Shown here piece by piece: positions 22,893 to 30,950 of a stretch of DNA of 64,000 bases; position 1 is the stretch's first letter, and each line of letters starts with the position of its first letter. This stretch comes from a bacterium (GTDB lineage: Bacteria; Chloroflexota; Dormibacteria; Dormibacterales; Dormibacteraceae). The notes under the pieces are model-generated. The model saw only the letters and a list, made by a program, of their open reading frames with translations. It searched no databases and was not told the DNA's origin. The position numbers and the translations under genes were made by a program. Where the stretch lies: assembly GCA_004299235.1 (NCBI GenBank), contig SCQL01000033.1, positions 1-64,000 of the forward strand, given 5' to 3'.

Positions 22893-24290
22893 GTGACCCC
22901 GGTCCAGCCGCGGACCATCGGCGAGCTGCGCGACAGCGGGCACCAGCGCGAAGGCGTCAAGCAGGAGATGCGCCGCAACCTGCTGACCCGGCTTCGCTCG
23001 GGCGAGCCGTTGCTCGCGGGCATCGTCGGCTACGACGACACGGTCCTGCCGCAGCTGGCCAACGCCATCATCTCCGGCCACGACGTCATCATGCTCGGCG
23101 AGCGGGGGCAGGCGAAGAGCCGGATCATGCGCTCGCTGGTCTCGTTCCTCGACCCCACCGTGCCGGCGGTCGCGGGCTGTGAGATCAGCGACCACCCTTA
23201 CGCGCCCATATGCCGGCGTTGCCTGGACCTGGTGGCCAGGGATGGGGACGGGGTCGAGGTCGAGTGGATTGACCGCGACCGGCGGTATGGGGAGAAGCTG
23301 GCGACGCCGGACATCTCCATCGCCGACCTCATCGGCGAGGTCGATCCGATCAAGGTCGCGGAGGGTCGCTACCTGGCTGACGAGCTGACCATCCACTACG
23401 GTCTCCTGCCTCGCACCAACCGCGGGATCTTCGGCATCAACGAGCTGCCGGACCTGGCGGAGCGAATCCAGGTCGGCCTGCTCAACATCATGGAAGAGAA
23501 AGACGTGCAGATCCGTGGCTACCGCGTCCGCCTTCCGCTCGACCTCTTCGTCATCGCGAGCGCGAACCCCGAGGACTACACCTCGCGCGGCCGCATCATC
23601 ACCCCGCTCAAGGACCGGTTCGGTTCGCAGGTGCGCACGCACTACCCGCTGAGCATCGGCGAGGAGATGCAGATCATGGAGGCGGAGCGGCACCCGGTCC
23701 CGGAGGACTTCGAGGTGATCCTGCCCACCTTCATGAAGGAGATCGTGGCCGAGCTCACCCACCTCGCGCGCCGCAGCCCGCACATCTCTCAATCGTCCGG
23801 CGTGTCGGTGCGCATGTCGATCGCCAACTTCGAGAACCTCGCCAGCAACTCCGTCCGCCGCGCCGCCCGCCTTGGCGAATCCCTGGCCGTGCCGCGCATC
23901 ACCGACCTCGCGTTCCTCACCTCCTCGACCACCGGCCGCGTGGAGATCGAGGCGCTCGACGAAGGCAAGGAGGAGCAGGTGCTCTCGCGCCTGGAGCGCG
24001 GCGCGGTCAGCGCCGTGTTCAGCCGCTATTTCTCGGCCTCGCAGTTCGACGGCATCGTCGCTCACTTCGAGGAAGGCAGCATGCTCGAGGTCGGCGAAGG
24101 GATCCCCGCGCGCACGTACACGCGGACCATCGGCGAGCTGCCCGAGATGGCGACGGCATTGAGGAAGCTCGGACTGCCGGACCGGCCCGAGGTGCGAGCC
24201 TCCGTGCTCGAGTTCCTGCTCGAGGGCCTGCACCTGAACAAGAGGTTGAACAAGGACGAGGTCGAGGGCCGCGCCGTCTACCGTCGCTAG
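22893..24290 (+). CDS. AAA+ ATPase, magnesium-chelatase-like
   Basis: The 465-residue protein has the MoxR/ChlI-type AAA+ core: Walker A GERGQAKSR, Walker B region GIFGINELPD, sensor 1 FVIASANPEDYTSRGRIITPLKDRFGSQV, and a C-terminal lid. Between Walker A and B is an insertion with a Cys cluster (GCEISDHPYAPICRRC) that could bind zinc. Family members usually work with a von Willebrand factor A protein encoded nearby; none is seen here. The GTG start follows a TATAGT box by 6 nt. Downstream are a small zinc-ribbon membrane protein and a DinB-like protein. Confidence 0.87.
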   Translation: MTPVQPRTIGELRDSGHQREGVKQEMRRNLLTRLRSGEPLLAGIVGYDDTVLPQLANAIISGHDVIMLGERGQAKSRIMRSLVSFLDPTVPAVAGCEISDHPYAPICRRCLDLVARDGDGVEVEWIDRDRRYGEKLATPDISIADLIGEVDPIKVAEGRYLADELTIHYGLLPRTNRGIFGINELPDLAERIQVGLLNIMEEKDVQIRGYRVRLPLDLFVIASANPEDYTSRGRIITPLKDRFGSQVRTHYPLSIGEEMQIMEAERHPVPEDFEVILPTFMKEIVAELTHLARRSPHISQSSGVSVRMSIANFENLASNSVRRAARLGESLAVPRITDLAFLTSSTTGRVEIEALDEGKEEQVLSRLERGAVSAVFSRYFSASQFDGIVAHFEEGSMLEVGEGIPARTYTRTIGELPEMATALRKLGLPDRPEVRASVLEFLLEGLHLNKRLNKDEVEGRAVYRR

Positions 24291-24293
24291 ACT
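24288..24293 (+). promoter_or_regulatory. -10 hexamer TAGACT overlapping an upstream stop codon
   Basis: The TAG stop of the AAA+ ATPase gene forms the first half of TAGACT, which ends 7 nt before ATG 24301. This would give the zinc-ribbon gene its own leaderless transcript. Confidence 0.45.
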
Positions 24294-24300
24294 CAGTGGG

Positions 24301-24498
24301 ATGGCTCAGGTCCAGATCGCGTGCGATGCGTGCGGAGCGGAGCTGATACCGCAGGCCGCGTACTGCCAGCGCTGCGGCGCCAGGACCCGCCGTGCCCGCC
24401 GCCTGGTGCGCATCGCCATCAGAGCCGAGCTGCTGTTCTTCCTCATGGTCGTGGGCCTGGTGATCGGCTTCACCTGGATCTACGCCACCCAGAAATAG
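24301..24498 (+). CDS. Zinc-ribbon single-pass membrane protein
   Basis: The 65-residue protein has a zinc ribbon (CDACGAELIPQAAYCQRCG, two CxxC pairs), a basic stretch TRRARRLVR and one membrane helix (AELLFFLMVVGLVIGFTWIYA). Zinc ribbon plus a single helix is a common plan for small membrane adaptor proteins. It follows the AAA+ ATPase by 10 bp and may be its partner, but also has its own promoter. Confidence 0.8.
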   Translation: MAQVQIACDACGAELIPQAAYCQRCGARTRRARRLVRIAIRAELLFFLMVVGLVIGFTWIYATQK

Positions 24499-24519
24499 AT
24501 CGTGGAACTGGAGGAGGAC

Positions 24520-25029
24520 ATGCCCGCGGCGGACGTGGTCCTGCTGATGAGCTCCGTGCCTGAGCGCATCGGCGACCTCGTCTACGGCCTGGACGAGGCG
24601 CGACTGAAGTACCGCCACGGCCCCGCCTTCCCCACTCTCGGCGGGCTGATCGGCCACCTGCTGGAGGCGGGCTCGAAGGTCGACTCGCTGTTGCGGCACG
24701 CCCACCTCGACGGCAAGATGACGGCCGACGTCCGGGCGGCCATCGACCCGGGCCAGGACCCCGAGGGGGAACGTCCGCTGCAGGAGGGGCTCGAGGACTT
24801 CGCGCGCGTTCGCCGCCGGACGGTGGATCTCCTGCACGGTTGGGGTAAGAGCGAGTGGGAGCGCACGATCAGCGACCCACGCGGCGGCGGCCTCTCCCTG
24901 CTCGAGGTCTGCCGCTTGGTGGCGCGGCACGAGATGGGCCACATCGCACAGATCCGCAACCTCACGGTCCTGCTGCCCGAACCGCAGGACCTCGGACCCC
25001 GCCGGCCGGCCGGACCCACCGGCGACTGA
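24520..25029 (+). CDS. DinB-like four-helix protein
   Basis: The 169-residue protein resembles the DinB/YfiT metal-binding helical bundle: RIGDLVYGLDEARLKYRHGPAFPTLGGLIGHLLEAGSKVDSLLRH (with the histidine of helix 2) and LVARHEMGHIAQIRNL (HxxxH in helix 4). Such proteins often act as thiol or metal-dependent enzymes; the substrate is unknown. ATG 24520 has GGAGG 5 nt upstream; a GTG at 24502 is the alternative. Confidence 0.8.
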   Translation: MPAADVVLLMSSVPERIGDLVYGLDEARLKYRHGPAFPTLGGLIGHLLEAGSKVDSLLRHAHLDGKMTADVRAAIDPGQDPEGERPLQEGLEDFARVRRRTVDLLHGWGKSEWERTISDPRGGGLSLLEVCRLVARHEMGHIAQIRNLTVLLPEPQDLGPRRPAGPTGD

Positions 25030-25052
25030 GCTCGCTCGGCGACAATGCCATC

Positions 25053-25628
25053 GTGGCAGAAGACCCGCAGCCAGATTCCGCACCCTCCACCACCGGCGGT
25101 TCCGAGCGCCCGGCCAGGTCGGGCCGCAAGCGGAAACGCAAGTCCGGGCGTTCCGAAGGCCGCTCCGCGCAGTACTGGATGGTGGTCAGCTCGCCGGACA
25201 ACTTCCGCAAGACCCGCGAGCACGGGTTCACGATCCAGGGCCTGAAGAGCCGGCACCGGCGTCGGGTCGAAACGATGCGGGTCGGCGACCGGGTCATCTA
25301 CTACGTGACCGGCCGCATGGCGTTCGCGGCGACGGTGACCATCGCCTCGCCGATGTATGAGGACCACACGCCCATCTGGCGGTCGGCCCGCCGCGACGAG
25401 GACTACCCGTGGCGCGTCCACATCCGCTCCGACATCGTGCTCGAAGATGCGGATTGGGTGCCCGCCAAGGATCTGGCCTACCGCCTCGACTACGTGCGCA
25501 AGTGGCCGCCCGAACACTGGACGCTTGCGTTTCAGGGCCACATCCACGCGCTGCCGCGCAACGATTTCGCCATCCTCGAGGACGAGATCGCGCGCAGCGC
25601 GCGCAGCAAAAGGCCGCTCGCCGGCTGA
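25053..25628 (+). CDS. EVE-domain protein
   Basis: The 191-residue protein has a basic disordered N-terminus (RSGRKRKRKSGRS) followed by an EVE domain (residues about 39-175): YWMVVSSPDNFRKTREHGFTIQGLKS, MRVGDRVIYYVTG, FAATVTIASP, YPWRVHIRSDIVLEDADWVPAKDL. EVE domains are PUA-like folds that read modified bases in DNA or RNA and are often fused to or found near restriction systems; none is adjacent here. GTG 25053 has GACAAT 6 nt upstream. The membrane gene starts 2 bp after the stop. Confidence 0.88.
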   Translation: MAEDPQPDSAPSTTGGSERPARSGRKRKRKSGRSEGRSAQYWMVVSSPDNFRKTREHGFTIQGLKSRHRRRVETMRVGDRVIYYVTGRMAFAATVTIASPMYEDHTPIWRSARRDEDYPWRVHIRSDIVLEDADWVPAKDLAYRLDYVRKWPPEHWTLAFQGHIHALPRNDFAILEDEIARSARSKRPLAG

Positions 25629-25630
25629 GC

Positions 25631-26119
25631 GTGGACGCCCTCAGGCGGCTCTATCGGTTCCATTTCAAGAACGAGCGCCGCGAGCGGCTCTTTCTCGCCT
25701 CGCTCGGCTTCCTGGTCACCTTCGGCATCGTGCGAGGGATCACGCACATGATCCGGGCCGGCGTCGGGCCGTTCCACAACGTGAGCGGCGGCGGCATCCA
25801 CATCCACCACCTCGTGTGGGGCATCCTTCTGCTGCTGGTCGTGGGCTATATCTGGCTGATCGAGCAGGGCACCGGGTCCAGCTGGCTGGCGAGCGTCACC
25901 GCCATCGCCTACGGCGTCGGCGCCGCTTTGGCGCTCGATGAATTCGCGCTCTGGCTGAACCTCCGGGACGTGTACTGGGAGGGGAAGGGGCGCGAGAGCA
26001 TCGACGCCGTCGTCATCTTCGTCAGCCTGCTGTCCCTCGGCATCTGGGGCGGGCCCTTCCTGCGCGCCGTCGGCGGCCACCTGCTGGGCAGGAGGTCGAC
26101 CGCCTCACCGCCGGCTTGA
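25631..26119 (+). CDS. Four-helix membrane protein of unknown function
   Basis: The 162-residue protein begins with a charged stretch (RRLYRFHFKNERRERLF), then a helix, a loop with GGGIHIHHLVWG, and three further helices (ILLLLVVGYIWLIEQ; WLASVTAIAYGVGAALALDEFALWL; AVVIFVSLLSLGIWGGPFL). The IHIHHLVWG plus DEFALWLNLRD residues could bind a metal. I do not recognise a named family. Start GTG 25631 directly follows the EVE gene. Confidence 0.72.
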   Translation: MDALRRLYRFHFKNERRERLFLASLGFLVTFGIVRGITHMIRAGVGPFHNVSGGGIHIHHLVWGILLLLVVGYIWLIEQGTGSSWLASVTAIAYGVGAALALDEFALWLNLRDVYWEGKGRESIDAVVIFVSLLSLGIWGGPFLRAVGGHLLGRRSTASPPA

Positions 26120-26230
26120 GCACCACACCCGGCCCCTTTCCGCGACAGGAGGCGGGCGAGCTGTCACAAAGTGGCGTTCTGTGGTGCTTACCTGGTAGTG
26201 GGTGTCAATCTCGGGGCCCGAGCGGTGGGC

Positions 26231-26749
26231 ATGATGATGGCGGGCGTGAATAGCGACGAGGAGTCGTTCGAAGCCCTCTTCACGGCTGAATACGCGCGTG
26301 TCGCCGGCATCGCCAATCGCGTCCTTGCCGATCCGCATGAGGCCGAAGACGTGGCGCAGGAGGTGTTCATCGACTTCCACCGGCTTCACTCGGCCGGCGC
26401 CCGGTACGCCCCGGCCTGGCTGCACCGCGCCGCCGCGCACGCCGCGCTCAACCGCCTGCGTGGCGCCCGGCGCCGGCAACGGCGCGAGCTGGCGCAGGCT
26501 GCTGACGAGAACGCCCAAGCCGTGGATCCACAGGAGCAGCTCGAGCTGAGCGAGGATCGGCGCCGGGTTCGCCAGGCGCTGAGCCGCCTCGCACCCAAAC
26601 CGGCCGCCGTGCTCGTGCTTCGCGCCAGCGGTCTCAGCTATGCCGAGGTGGCCCAGGCACTCGGCGTCGGAATCGGCCAGGTCGGCACATTGTTGAGACG
26701 CGCCGAAGCCGCGTTGCGCAAGGAGGTTACCGGTGGCTCATCTGTCTGA
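26231..26749 (+). CDS. ECF sigma-70 factor
   Basis: The 172-residue protein has region 2 (EESFEALFTAEYARVAGIANRVLADPHEAEDVAQEVFIDFHRL, PAWLHRAAAHAALNRLR) and region 4 (ALSRLAPKPAAVLVLRASGLSYAEVAQALGVGIGQVGTLLRRAEAALRKE). Three ATGs in a row at 26231, 26234 and 26237 follow GGTGGG; the first is used. It overlaps the downstream zinc anti-sigma gene by 17 bp. Confidence 0.9.
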   Translation: MMMAGVNSDEESFEALFTAEYARVAGIANRVLADPHEAEDVAQEVFIDFHRLHSAGARYAPAWLHRAAAHAALNRLRGARRRQRRELAQAADENAQAVDPQEQLELSEDRRRVRQALSRLAPKPAAVLVLRASGLSYAEVAQALGVGIGQVGTLLRRAEAALRKEVTGGSSV

Positions 26750-27830
26750 GGGAACGTTGCGCCGGATGGTTGACGAGCCGGACGCTCACACCGGTCCGGA
26801 GGCACGCCACTACGCGAAGTGCGAGGAGTGCCAGGGACGGTACAGGGCGGTGGCGGACGACGCCCGCGCGATCCAGGGGCTGCTCGCGGTGCCCGGTCTT
26901 GAAGTCGACGTCGCGTCGGCGTTCGAGCGGGTGGCGTCCGCGCCGGCGGCGCAGCCGAAGTTCGGCCTCCGCCTGCCGCTCGTGCGCCCGATTTCGCGCC
27001 CGCTCGTGATCGGGCTCGCGGCCGCGATCGGCCTGACGGCGCTGGTCGCGACCAGCATCGCGCAGGATGGGAACTTCTTCGCCCCGACGACCGTGACCCC
27101 GGTGCCCGTCACCGTCGCCGACATGCAGGCGCTGTCCGAGCTCAGCGCCTATGGCACCGTCACCTGGACGGCGAGGCCACAGCCCCAGGTCGTGACCAGC
27201 GCCGCCGAGGCGGCCTCCGTCTCCGGATTGCGGCCGCCGGTCGTGGGCGCCCTTCCGGCCGGGGTCTCGAGCACGGTGACCTACGCCGCCCTGCCCAAGG
27301 CGGTCGGCGTGTTCACCTTCAGCCAGGACCAGGCCGCCGCCGCCGCGAAAGCCGCCGGCAAGACGCTGCCGGCGATGCCGAGCGGGCTGGACGGCGCCAC
27401 CCTGACCGTGACGGTCGGCCCGGCGGTGGTCGAGGTGTTCGGCAACCTGAATTCCGGCTCGAGCTCCCAGGCGAGCATGAGCGGCCTGCCACAGCTGGTG
27501 ATCGCGGAATCGAGCGCCCCTGTCGCCACCTCGACGCAGGTCACGGTGAAGCAGCTCGAGGACTACCTGCTGGCGCTGCCGGGCATCTCGCCTCAGCTCA
27601 GCGCGGCGATCAGGGCCATCGGGGACCCCAGCACCACGCTGCCGATCCCCATTCCGATCCAGTACGCGACCTCGTCCAATGTGCAGGTCGAAGGCGTCCA
27701 GGGGGTCGCGCTGGGTGATAACACAGGCCTCGGCTCGGCGGTGATCTGGGTCAAGAACGGCGTCGTCTACGGGGTCGCCGGCACCCTCAAGCAGTCCCAG
27801 GTCGTCGACATCGCCAACCATCTGGGTTGA
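26733..27830 (+). CDS. Transmembrane zinc-type anti-sigma factor
   Basis: The 365-residue protein has the ZAS motif HYAKCEEC (His26, Cys30, Cys33) in its cytoplasmic part, one membrane helix (PLVIGLAAAIGLTALVATSI, about 90-109), and a long extracytoplasmic domain rich in Ala, Val and Thr. ZAS proteins bind and silence their partner ECF sigma factor; the 17-bp overlap with the sigma gene at 26231 supports that pairing. The GTG start lies inside the sigma gene. Confidence 0.88.
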   Translation: MAHLSEGTLRRMVDEPDAHTGPEARHYAKCEECQGRYRAVADDARAIQGLLAVPGLEVDVASAFERVASAPAAQPKFGLRLPLVRPISRPLVIGLAAAIGLTALVATSIAQDGNFFAPTTVTPVPVTVADMQALSELSAYGTVTWTARPQPQVVTSAAEAASVSGLRPPVVGALPAGVSSTVTYAALPKAVGVFTFSQDQAAAAAKAAGKTLPAMPSGLDGATLTVTVGPAVVEVFGNLNSGSSSQASMSGLPQLVIAESSAPVATSTQVTVKQLEDYLLALPGISPQLSAAIRAIGDPSTTLPIPIPIQYATSSNVQVEGVQGVALGDNTGLGSAVIWVKNGVVYGVAGTLKQSQVVDIANHLG

Positions 27831-27839
27831 TCCGCGATA

Positions 27840-27845
27840 TAGCCT
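27840..27845 (+). promoter_or_regulatory. -10 hexamer TAGCCT of a leaderless promoter
   Basis: TAGCCT (within TATAGCCT) is followed by 6 nt and the GTG start of the ABC ATPase at 27852, with no Shine-Dalgarno sequence. Confidence 0.5.
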
Positions 27846-27851
27846 CATCGC

Positions 27852-28811
27852 GTGGCTGAGGCAGCACCGGTCCCGGACGCGGCCGCTCTCCGGCGGGCGG
27901 CCGCCGGCACGCCGGCCATCCACACCGTCGACCTTTCCAAGCGCTTCGGGCGCACGGTCGCGCTGGCGGGGCTCTCGATGACGGTGCCGCGGGGCGAGGT
28001 CTTCGGCTTCTTAGGCCCCAACGGCGCGGGCAAGACCACGTCGGTGAAGCTGCTGCTCGGGCTGCTCACCCCCAGCTCCGGCGAGGCGTGGCTGCTGGGC
28101 CGGCCGATCGGCGATCTGCACACCCGCCGCCGCATCGGCTACCTGCCCGAACTCTTCCGCTACCAGGGCTGGCTTGCCGCGCGCGAGGTGCTCGCGCTCC
28201 ACTGCGAGCTGGCCCCGCTCCCGCGTTCCAGCTGGCAGGACGAGATCGCGACCGCGCTCGACACGGTCGGGCTGAGCGAGCGCGCGAACGATCGCGTGAG
28301 CACCTACTCCAAGGGCATGCAGCAGCGCCTCGGCCTCGCCGCGGCGCTCCTGGGCGAACCCGAGCTCGTCTTTCTCGACGAGCCCACCTCGGCGCTGGAC
28401 CCGGTCGGCCGGCACGACGTGCGCGAGATCATCCGCGGCCTGGCGTCGCGCGGCACCGCCGTCTTCCTCAACTCACACCTCCTCAGCGAGGTCGAGCAGG
28501 TGTGCGACCGGGTGGCAGTGATGGACCACGGCCGCGTGATCGCTTCGGGGACCATGGACGAGCTGCTCAGCGGCACCGCCGTGAAGGTCAGGGCGACCGG
28601 GCTCGGCGACGCTGCCAAGGGAAAGCTGTCGAGCTTCGGACACGTCGACGACGAGGGCGACCAGCTGACCTTCACGAACCTGACTCCCGAGCGCGTGCCC
28701 GACCTGGTGTCGGCGATCGTCGAGCTGGGCGGACGGGTCTATGAGGTCGCGCCCCGCCACCAGACGCTGGAGGATCGCTTCCTGCAGCTTCTCGAAGACG
28801 AGGAGGGATGA
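27852..28811 (+). CDS. ABC transporter ATP-binding protein
   Basis: The 319-residue protein has Walker A GPNGAGKTT, Q-loop region, signature YSKGMQQRLGLAAALLG, Walker B LVFLDEPTSALD and the switch His in FLNSHLLSEVEQ. The C-terminal extension (residues about 240-319) is typical of the CcmA/DrrA/NatA class that drives exporters with separate permeases. Its stop overlaps the permease start by 4 bp. Cargo is unknown. Confidence 0.93.
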   Translation: MAEAAPVPDAAALRRAAAGTPAIHTVDLSKRFGRTVALAGLSMTVPRGEVFGFLGPNGAGKTTSVKLLLGLLTPSSGEAWLLGRPIGDLHTRRRIGYLPELFRYQGWLAAREVLALHCELAPLPRSSWQDEIATALDTVGLSERANDRVSTYSKGMQQRLGLAAALLGEPELVFLDEPTSALDPVGRHDVREIIRGLASRGTAVFLNSHLLSEVEQVCDRVAVMDHGRVIASGTMDELLSGTAVKVRATGLGDAAKGKLSSFGHVDDEGDQLTFTNLTPERVPDLVSAIVELGGRVYEVAPRHQTLEDRFLQLLEDEEG

Positions 28812-29677
28812 CGGTGCCGCCGGTCCTGGTCGTCGCCCGCCTCACGGTCCAGGAGGCCTCACGCCGCCGGCTGCTCCTGGCGCTCGTCATCCTGACGCTG
28901 GTCATCGTCGGCTTCTCCGCCTGGGGCTTCCACAAGATCACGACCGTCAGGCATGGCGACGGCTTGCTGCTGCCGCACGAGGAGGTGGTCCTGATCTCCT
29001 CTCAGCTGCTGATCGTCGTCACCTTCATGTACAGCGGGGTGCTGGCGCTGAGCGCGGCGGTGGTGGCCGGGCCGCTCATCTCGAGCGAGGTCGAAAGCGG
29101 TCTTCTGCTCTCGATGCTCGCGCGTCCGCTGCGCCGAAGCGAAGTGGTGATCGGCAAATGGCTCGGGCTTGCGGTGCTGGTCGGGATCTATGCCGCGGGT
29201 TCGGCGTTCCTCGAGCTCACCGCCGTCAATTGGGCGACAGGCTACCTGCCACCTCACCCGGTCCAGCTGGTCGTGTTCGTCGGGACCGAGGGCCTGGCCC
29301 TTCTCTCGCTGGGCCTGCTCCTGTCGACTCGCCTGTCCGGGATCACCGGTGGAGTGATCGCGCTTGTGGCCTGGCTGATCGGCTGGATCGGGGGCATCGT
29401 CGGAGACATCGGCGCCGGGCTGCAGAACCAGGCGATCCAGAACGTCGGCGTCATCAGCCACCTGCTGCTGCCCACGGACGGGCTGTGGCGAGGCGCCGTC
29501 TATGCGATGGAGCCCGACGCGGTGCTGGCGTCGCTCCGGGCCGCGGGCACCGTCGGGCGCGCCAATCCGTTCGCCGCCGTCGACCCTCCTCCCGTCGCCT
29601 TCCTGACCTGGGTCGTGGTGTGGTTCGCGCTCATGTTCACGCTGAGCATCTGGAGCTTCCGAACGCGCGAGATCTAG
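28808..29677 (+). CDS. ABC transporter permease (ABC-2 type)
   Basis: The 289-residue protein has six likely membrane segments (LLLALVILTLVIVGFSAWGF; LIVVTFMYSGVLALSAAVVAGPLI; LGLAVLVGIYAAGSAFLELTA; LVVFVGTEGLALLSLGLLLS; GVIALVAWLIGWIGGIVGDI; TWVVVWFALMFTLSIWSF) and the ISSEVESGLLLSMLARPLRRSEVVIGKWLG loop typical of ABC-2 permeases. It pairs with the overlapping ATPase gene; substrate unknown. It ends 1 bp before the convergent gdh gene. Confidence 0.9.
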   Translation: MTVPPVLVVARLTVQEASRRRLLLALVILTLVIVGFSAWGFHKITTVRHGDGLLLPHEEVVLISSQLLIVVTFMYSGVLALSAAVVAGPLISSEVESGLLLSMLARPLRRSEVVIGKWLGLAVLVGIYAAGSAFLELTAVNWATGYLPPHPVQLVVFVGTEGLALLSLGLLLSTRLSGITGGVIALVAWLIGWIGGIVGDIGAGLQNQAIQNVGVISHLLLPTDGLWRGAVYAMEPDAVLASLRAAGTVGRANPFAAVDPPPVAFLTWVVVWFALMFTLSIWSFRTREI

Positions 29678-29678
29678 G

Positions 29679-30950
29679 CTACGGGTACAAACCTCGCTCG
29701 CGCGTCGCGCCGGCGACGCGAGACACCGCCTGCACGTAGGCGGCCATCCTCATGTCCAGCTTGCGCTCGAGCTTCGTCTTCAAGACCTCGGCGAACGCTC
29801 GCGTCAGGATCGCCGTCAGCTTCTGATTCACCTCGTGCTCCGACCAGAAGAAGGACTGCAGGTCCTGCACCCATTCAAAGTACGAGACCGTGACCCCACC
29901 CGCGTTGGCGAGGATGTCGGGCACCAGGAAGATGTCGCGCTCGCGGAAGATCGCATCCGCCTCCGGCGTCGTGGGGCCGTTCGCGCCCTCGACGATCAGC
30001 TTCGCCTTCACGTCGCGGGCGTTGCGCGACGTGAGCTGGTTGCCGATGGCGGCGGGCACGAGAAGATCGCAATCGACGCCGAGCAGCTCTTGGTTGCCGA
30101 TCTCCTGCGCGCCGGGAAAACCCTTCAGAGTCTTCTCGCGCGCTCGGTACTCGAGCACCCGCTTGATGGAGAGGCCGAGCGGGTTGTAGATGCCTCCGTA
30201 ATCCTCCGAGACCGCGACCACGGTGCAGCCCGCCTCCTCGAGCAGCTTGGCGCTGACGCTGCCCACGTTGCCGAACCCCTGCACCGCGACCCGTGTCTGG
30301 TGCGGATGCCTGCCCAGATGATCGAGCGCCGCCGCCGCGCAGATGGTCACACCTCGCCCGGTCGCTTCGATCCGGCCGAGGGAGCCGCCGACCTCGATCG
30401 GCTTGCCGGTCACCGAGGCCGGGACCGAGTAGCCGAGGTGCATGGAGAGCGTGTCCATGATCCACGCCATCGTCTGGCCGTCGGTGTTGACGTCGGGCGC
30501 CGGGATGTCGCGGTCGCTGCCGATGAGGATCGAGATCTCGGTCGCGAACCGGCGGGTCATGTGCTCGAGCTCGTTGAGCGACAGCTCCTTCGGGTTGACG
30601 ATGATGCCGCCCTTGGCGCCGCCGAAAGGGATGTTGACGGTGGCGCATTTCCAGGTCATCCACATCGCCAGCGCCTTGACCTCGTTGAGGGAGACGTCGG
30701 GGTGGTAGCGGATGCCGCCCTTGGCGGGCCCGCGATTGATGTTGTGCTGCACGCGGTAGCCGGTGAAGATGCGCAGGCTGCCGTCGTCCAGCTTGACCGG
30801 GAAGTTGCACGTGAACTCCCGCTGGACCTCGCGCAGGACCTCACGCAGCCAGGGCTCGAGCTTGATGATCTCCGCGGCGGTGTCGAACTGCGACTGGGCA
30901 GTGCGCCATTCATCCGCTTCAACGACCGGCTTCAACTCTGCAGCGCTCAT
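29679..30950 (-). CDS. gdhA: Glutamate dehydrogenase (Glu/Leu/Phe/Val family)
   Basis: The 423-residue enzyme interconverts glutamate with 2-oxoglutarate and ammonia using NAD(P). Visible are the substrate-binding GPAKGGIRYHP, the catalytic region FGGAKGGIIVNP, PAPDVNTDGQTMAWI, the dinucleotide-binding GFGNVGSVSAKLL, and ANAGGVTVSYFEWVQD. It is the third gene of a tight operon with asparaginase and a ThDP enzyme: its ATG overlaps the ThDP gene stop (ATGA). Confidence 0.95.
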   Translation of the reverse strand: MSAAELKPVVEADEWRTAQSQFDTAAEIIKLEPWLREVLREVQREFTCNFPVKLDDGSLRIFTGYRVQHNINRGPAKGGIRYHPDVSLNEVKALAMWMTWKCATVNIPFGGAKGGIIVNPKELSLNELEHMTRRFATEISILIGSDRDIPAPDVNTDGQTMAWIMDTLSMHLGYSVPASVTGKPIEVGGSLGRIEATGRGVTICAAAALDHLGRHPHQTRVAVQGFGNVGSVSAKLLEEAGCTVVAVSEDYGGIYNPLGLSIKRVLEYRAREKTLKGFPGAQEIGNQELLGVDCDLLVPAAIGNQLTSRNARDVKAKLIVEGANGPTTPEADAIFRERDIFLVPDILANAGGVTVSYFEWVQDLQSFFWSEHEVNQKLTAILTRAFAEVLKTKLERKLDMRMAAYVQAVSRVAGATRERGLYP

